DNA from: Prevotella sp.
Lineage (GTDB): Bacteria; Bacteroidota; Bacteroidia; Bacteroidales; Bacteroidaceae
DNA: 64,000 nt
Direction: 5' to 3'
NCBI GenBank assembly: GCA_017458225.1
Contig: JAFTFX010000013.1
Location: forward strand, 1 to 64,000
Under the pieces are notes generated by a model. It ran no database searches. It saw only the letters and a list, made by a program, of their open reading frames with translations, and was not told the DNA's origin. A program made the translations under genes and the position numbers. Positions 62,230-64,000 of this stretch are shown piece after piece; positions within the stretch are counted from its first letter, which is position 1, and each line of letters opens with the position of its first letter.

Positions 62230-63681
62230 TCAATATTTCAAAGTACCCAGCGATTTCTCAAGATCCACCTGACTCAATTTCATATTGATCTCGGCATCAA
62301 TCTGCTGCGACTTAGCCTGCAGCCAGGCTGTCTGTGCCTCCATCACGGTTGTAGGTGTGGCAACGCCTTCACTGAATCCGAGGTTAGCCATTCGCAGGTT
62401 CTCGTCAGCCTTTTTGACACTGGCATTCGCCATCGCCAGCCGTTTCTGGGCCTCATCCACACGATAGGCATTCTGGCTCACCTGCAGTTCAATCTTTTCG
62501 CGAGCTTCCTCCAATTCCAGCGAGGCAATGGCCGTTGCTCCTTTCGAAGCACGCACTTTGTACATCACGTCGCCCCAGTTCCAGATGGGCACACGCACCA
62601 GCACACCTACATTCCAGAAACCGTTGAATTTTCTCTCAAAGCCGTTCAACACGCTGGGATTACTGATGGTATAGCCGCCCATGAGGGCCACCATAGGCAG
62701 ATTGCCAGCCTTCAGCAGTTTCGTTGCCTGCTTACTGATAGCCACTGTGTTGTCCAGCATTTTCAGTTCAGGGCGGTTCTCAATAGCTGTCGCTACATCC
62801 GGTCTTGCCTGATAGGTCGCCACGTCCAAGTTCTCAGCATCCTCATCGGCCAGCGTGACGGGGTCGTTCATAGGCAGTCCAATCATCTGACAGAGCAGCA
62901 TGCGCGAGAGTACCAGGCCGTCGTTCACCTGTTGAACGGTCATCTCGGCCTCGTTCACTTTCACACTGACGCTCAGTCCGTCGCTTTTCGTAGCCACGCC
63001 CTCCTCTATCATGCGCTGCACATCGCCTTCCAGTTTTTTCACAACGGCCAAATAGCTCTCGGCCAACCGTTTCTTGTGTTTCAGCGACACCACCTGCCAA
63101 TAGGTCTTGTCAACGGAGTAGATAATCTCCTGCCGTTTAGAATCGGCTGTATTCCGGGCCATTTCCTCTCCAAGATCGGCCATCTTGTTCATCGCAACGA
63201 TACTGCCGCCCATGAACACAGGCTGTACGGCCATCACCGAACCGGCCCATATATGACGAGTGTCGGTCTTGAAAGCATCAACAATTTTCTGTCCTTCAGC
63301 ATTGAGCAACATTGACATTCCCGTACTCACAGGAATTCCAGTCAGTGCAGCCAGACCAGCAAAACTGTCGCCTAGTCCTGACAAAGTCGTCTTCTGTTCG
63401 CTGTTCAGCAAGGAGATTTCTTCACTCGTGAACTGATACGTACCGACAGCCGACACATGCGGCAGATATTTGGTGCGCGCCGACTTGCGGATATTTTTTG
63501 CCACGTCCTGCTTCAACTCCGAGACATTCATCTGTTTGTTGTTGCGCAGCGCCATAGCCCGGCAACTGTCAAGCGACAGCATCTGCTGTGCTCCTGCCTG
63601 CAGGCTTATAGCCAGAAGAGCCGCAATGAAAGGCACCTTCCTCCAGTTTCTTGCATGGCTCAACCTAAAATATTTTTCCAT
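62230..63681 (-). CDS. TolC-family outer-membrane efflux protein
   Basis: A 483-residue protein, full TolC length. Signal peptide (VPFIAALLAISLQAGAQ), two repeats of helical-barrel sequence, and NVGVLVRVPIWNWGDVMYKV, a typical OEP strand. First gene in the order tolC-hlyD-permease-permease on this strand within the window, 56 bases before hlyD. It forms the outer-membrane exit duct of this system. It is not close to the short TolC-like protein at 35723. Confidence 0.9.
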   Translation of the reverse strand: MEKYFRLSHARNWRKVPFIAALLAISLQAGAQQMLSLDSCRAMALRNNKQMNVSELKQDVAKNIRKSARTKYLPHVSAVGTYQFTSEEISLLNSEQKTTLSGLGDSFAGLAALTGIPVSTGMSMLLNAEGQKIVDAFKTDTRHIWAGSVMAVQPVFMGGSIVAMNKMADLGEEMARNTADSKRQEIIYSVDKTYWQVVSLKHKKRLAESYLAVVKKLEGDVQRMIEEGVATKSDGLSVSVKVNEAEMTVQQVNDGLVLSRMLLCQMIGLPMNDPVTLADEDAENLDVATYQARPDVATAIENRPELKMLDNTVAISKQATKLLKAGNLPMVALMGGYTISNPSVLNGFERKFNGFWNVGVLVRVPIWNWGDVMYKVRASKGATAIASLELEEAREKIELQVSQNAYRVDEAQKRLAMANASVKKADENLRMANLGFSEGVATPTTVMEAQTAWLQAKSQQIDAEINMKLSQVDLEKSLGTLKY

Positions 63682-63683
63682 AT

Positions 63684-64000
63684 TTATTTAAAGGTAAAGG
63701 TCTTCGTACCAATCATGTTGCCCTCCGAGAAGATGCTGACGCGATATTCACCAGCAGCCAGGAACTCGTTCACATTCCAATAGGTTGTGACCGCTGTCTC
63801 CTCGCCTGAATACTCAATACCTTTCTTCATCGAATATTCTATCTGGCGGTCTTCAAAGTCGAACACACCGCCATTCAAGACATTGCCGTTAGGTGTCTGG
63901 ATGCGTACATAGATAGTGCGCACGCCATTGGAGGCCGTCACATTCTTGGCAATGGTGAAGTTCACCTGTATCTGCTTGCAGTCCTTCATCTTCTTGGCGG
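63684..64000 (-). CDS. C-terminal part of a protein cut by the window edge
   Basis: The frame stays open to base 64000; an internal ATG at 63989 is probably not the start. The last 105 residues (KDCKQIQVNFTIAKNVTASN, then VRTIYVRIQTPNGNVLNGG and YRVSIFSEGNMIGTKTFTFK) look like an Ig-like beta-sandwich. I recall Bacteroidales proteins with a coiled coil and a tail of this kind, function unknown. Ends 2 bases before the TolC start, so it is likely in the same operon. Confidence 0.65.
   Translation of the reverse strand, partial: AKKMKDCKQIQVNFTIAKNVTASNGVRTIYVRIQTPNGNVLNGGVFDFEDRQIEYSMKKGIEYSGEETAVTTYWNVNEFLAAGEYRVSIFSEGNMIGTKTFTFK

Noticed and set aside
1..64000. tRNA, rRNA, transposase or integrase genes
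   Set aside because: None was recognised on either strand, so the acquired segments cannot be tied to a specific mobile element.

Overview
The window looks like chromosomal DNA from a Bacteroidales bacterium, most likely Prevotella in the broad sense (Prevotellaceae). This rests on: Bacteroidetes-type promoters (TTTG, about 20 bases, TAnnTTTG) before several genes, with little Shine-Dalgarno signal; a DUF4494 protein; a zinc-free type B L31; a secreted CotH protein with a T9SS-like tail; and gene content typical of Bacteroidales capsule loci. The genus is an inference. No rRNA, tRNA, transposase or CRISPR array was seen.

Region 1 (142-27980) is a Wzx/Wzy-type surface polysaccharide locus on the + strand. 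It opens with fnlC-fnlA-fnlB, the full route from UDP-GlcNAc to UDP-N-acetyl-L-fucosamine. A repeat and a promoter follow, then a tightly coupled operon: flippase, an iron-sulfur FrhB-like protein with a pyruvyltransferase, about eight glycosyltransferases, an EpsG-like polymerase, a hexapeptide acyltransferase and a propeller-like unknown. The 3' part carries a WbuB-like transferase, a WcgW/WbpV-like SDR, a rhamnosyltransferase-like protein, a nucleotidyltransferase-fold protein, a WecA/WbpL-type initiating transferase and the WbuC cupin. The AT-rich stretch 4126 to about 13250 suggests acquired DNA. Between 20282 and 22048 sits a two-gene module unrelated to sugars: an OLD/ABC-like ATPase and a small protein with a PD-(D/E)xK-like motif. 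Just before it is a 29-codon remnant of a wbuB-like gene, and just after it an intact wbuB-like gene. This is the best candidate in the window for an undescribed, possibly anti-phage, system.

Region 2 (27988-33928) is mostly housekeeping or unknown: an SF2 helicase with a WG-repeat-like C terminus, carboxynorspermidine decarboxylase NspC, a nine-unit 22-bp tandem repeat, a YggS-type PLP protein, a DUF4494 protein and a membrane-anchored pseudokinase.

Region 3 (34086-45827) is a second exopolysaccharide locus with a different initiation enzyme: a stand-alone receiver protein, a polyisoprenyl-phosphate hexose-1-phosphate transferase with a degenerate receiver-like N terminus, a short TolC-like protein, a Wzc-like co-polymerase, a Wzy-like protein, three GT2 transferases, an acyltransferase and a divergent SGNH hydrolase. 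No flippase or Wza-type exporter was seen in it.

A repeat of about 300 bp with an 88-bp hairpin core occurs twice in inverted orientation, at 3590-3886 and 45830-46140, bracketing 42 kb. Region 4 (46153-64000) has a very large secreted CotH/lamin-tail protein, rpmE, a lipoprotein nuclease, glutathione peroxidase, thioredoxin reductase, a histidine phosphatase, a GH53 galactanase, an HdeD-like membrane protein, uridine kinase, a secreted EEP-family protein, a TolC/HlyD/ABC-2 permease export operon with no ATPase gene in view, and a protein cut by the window end.
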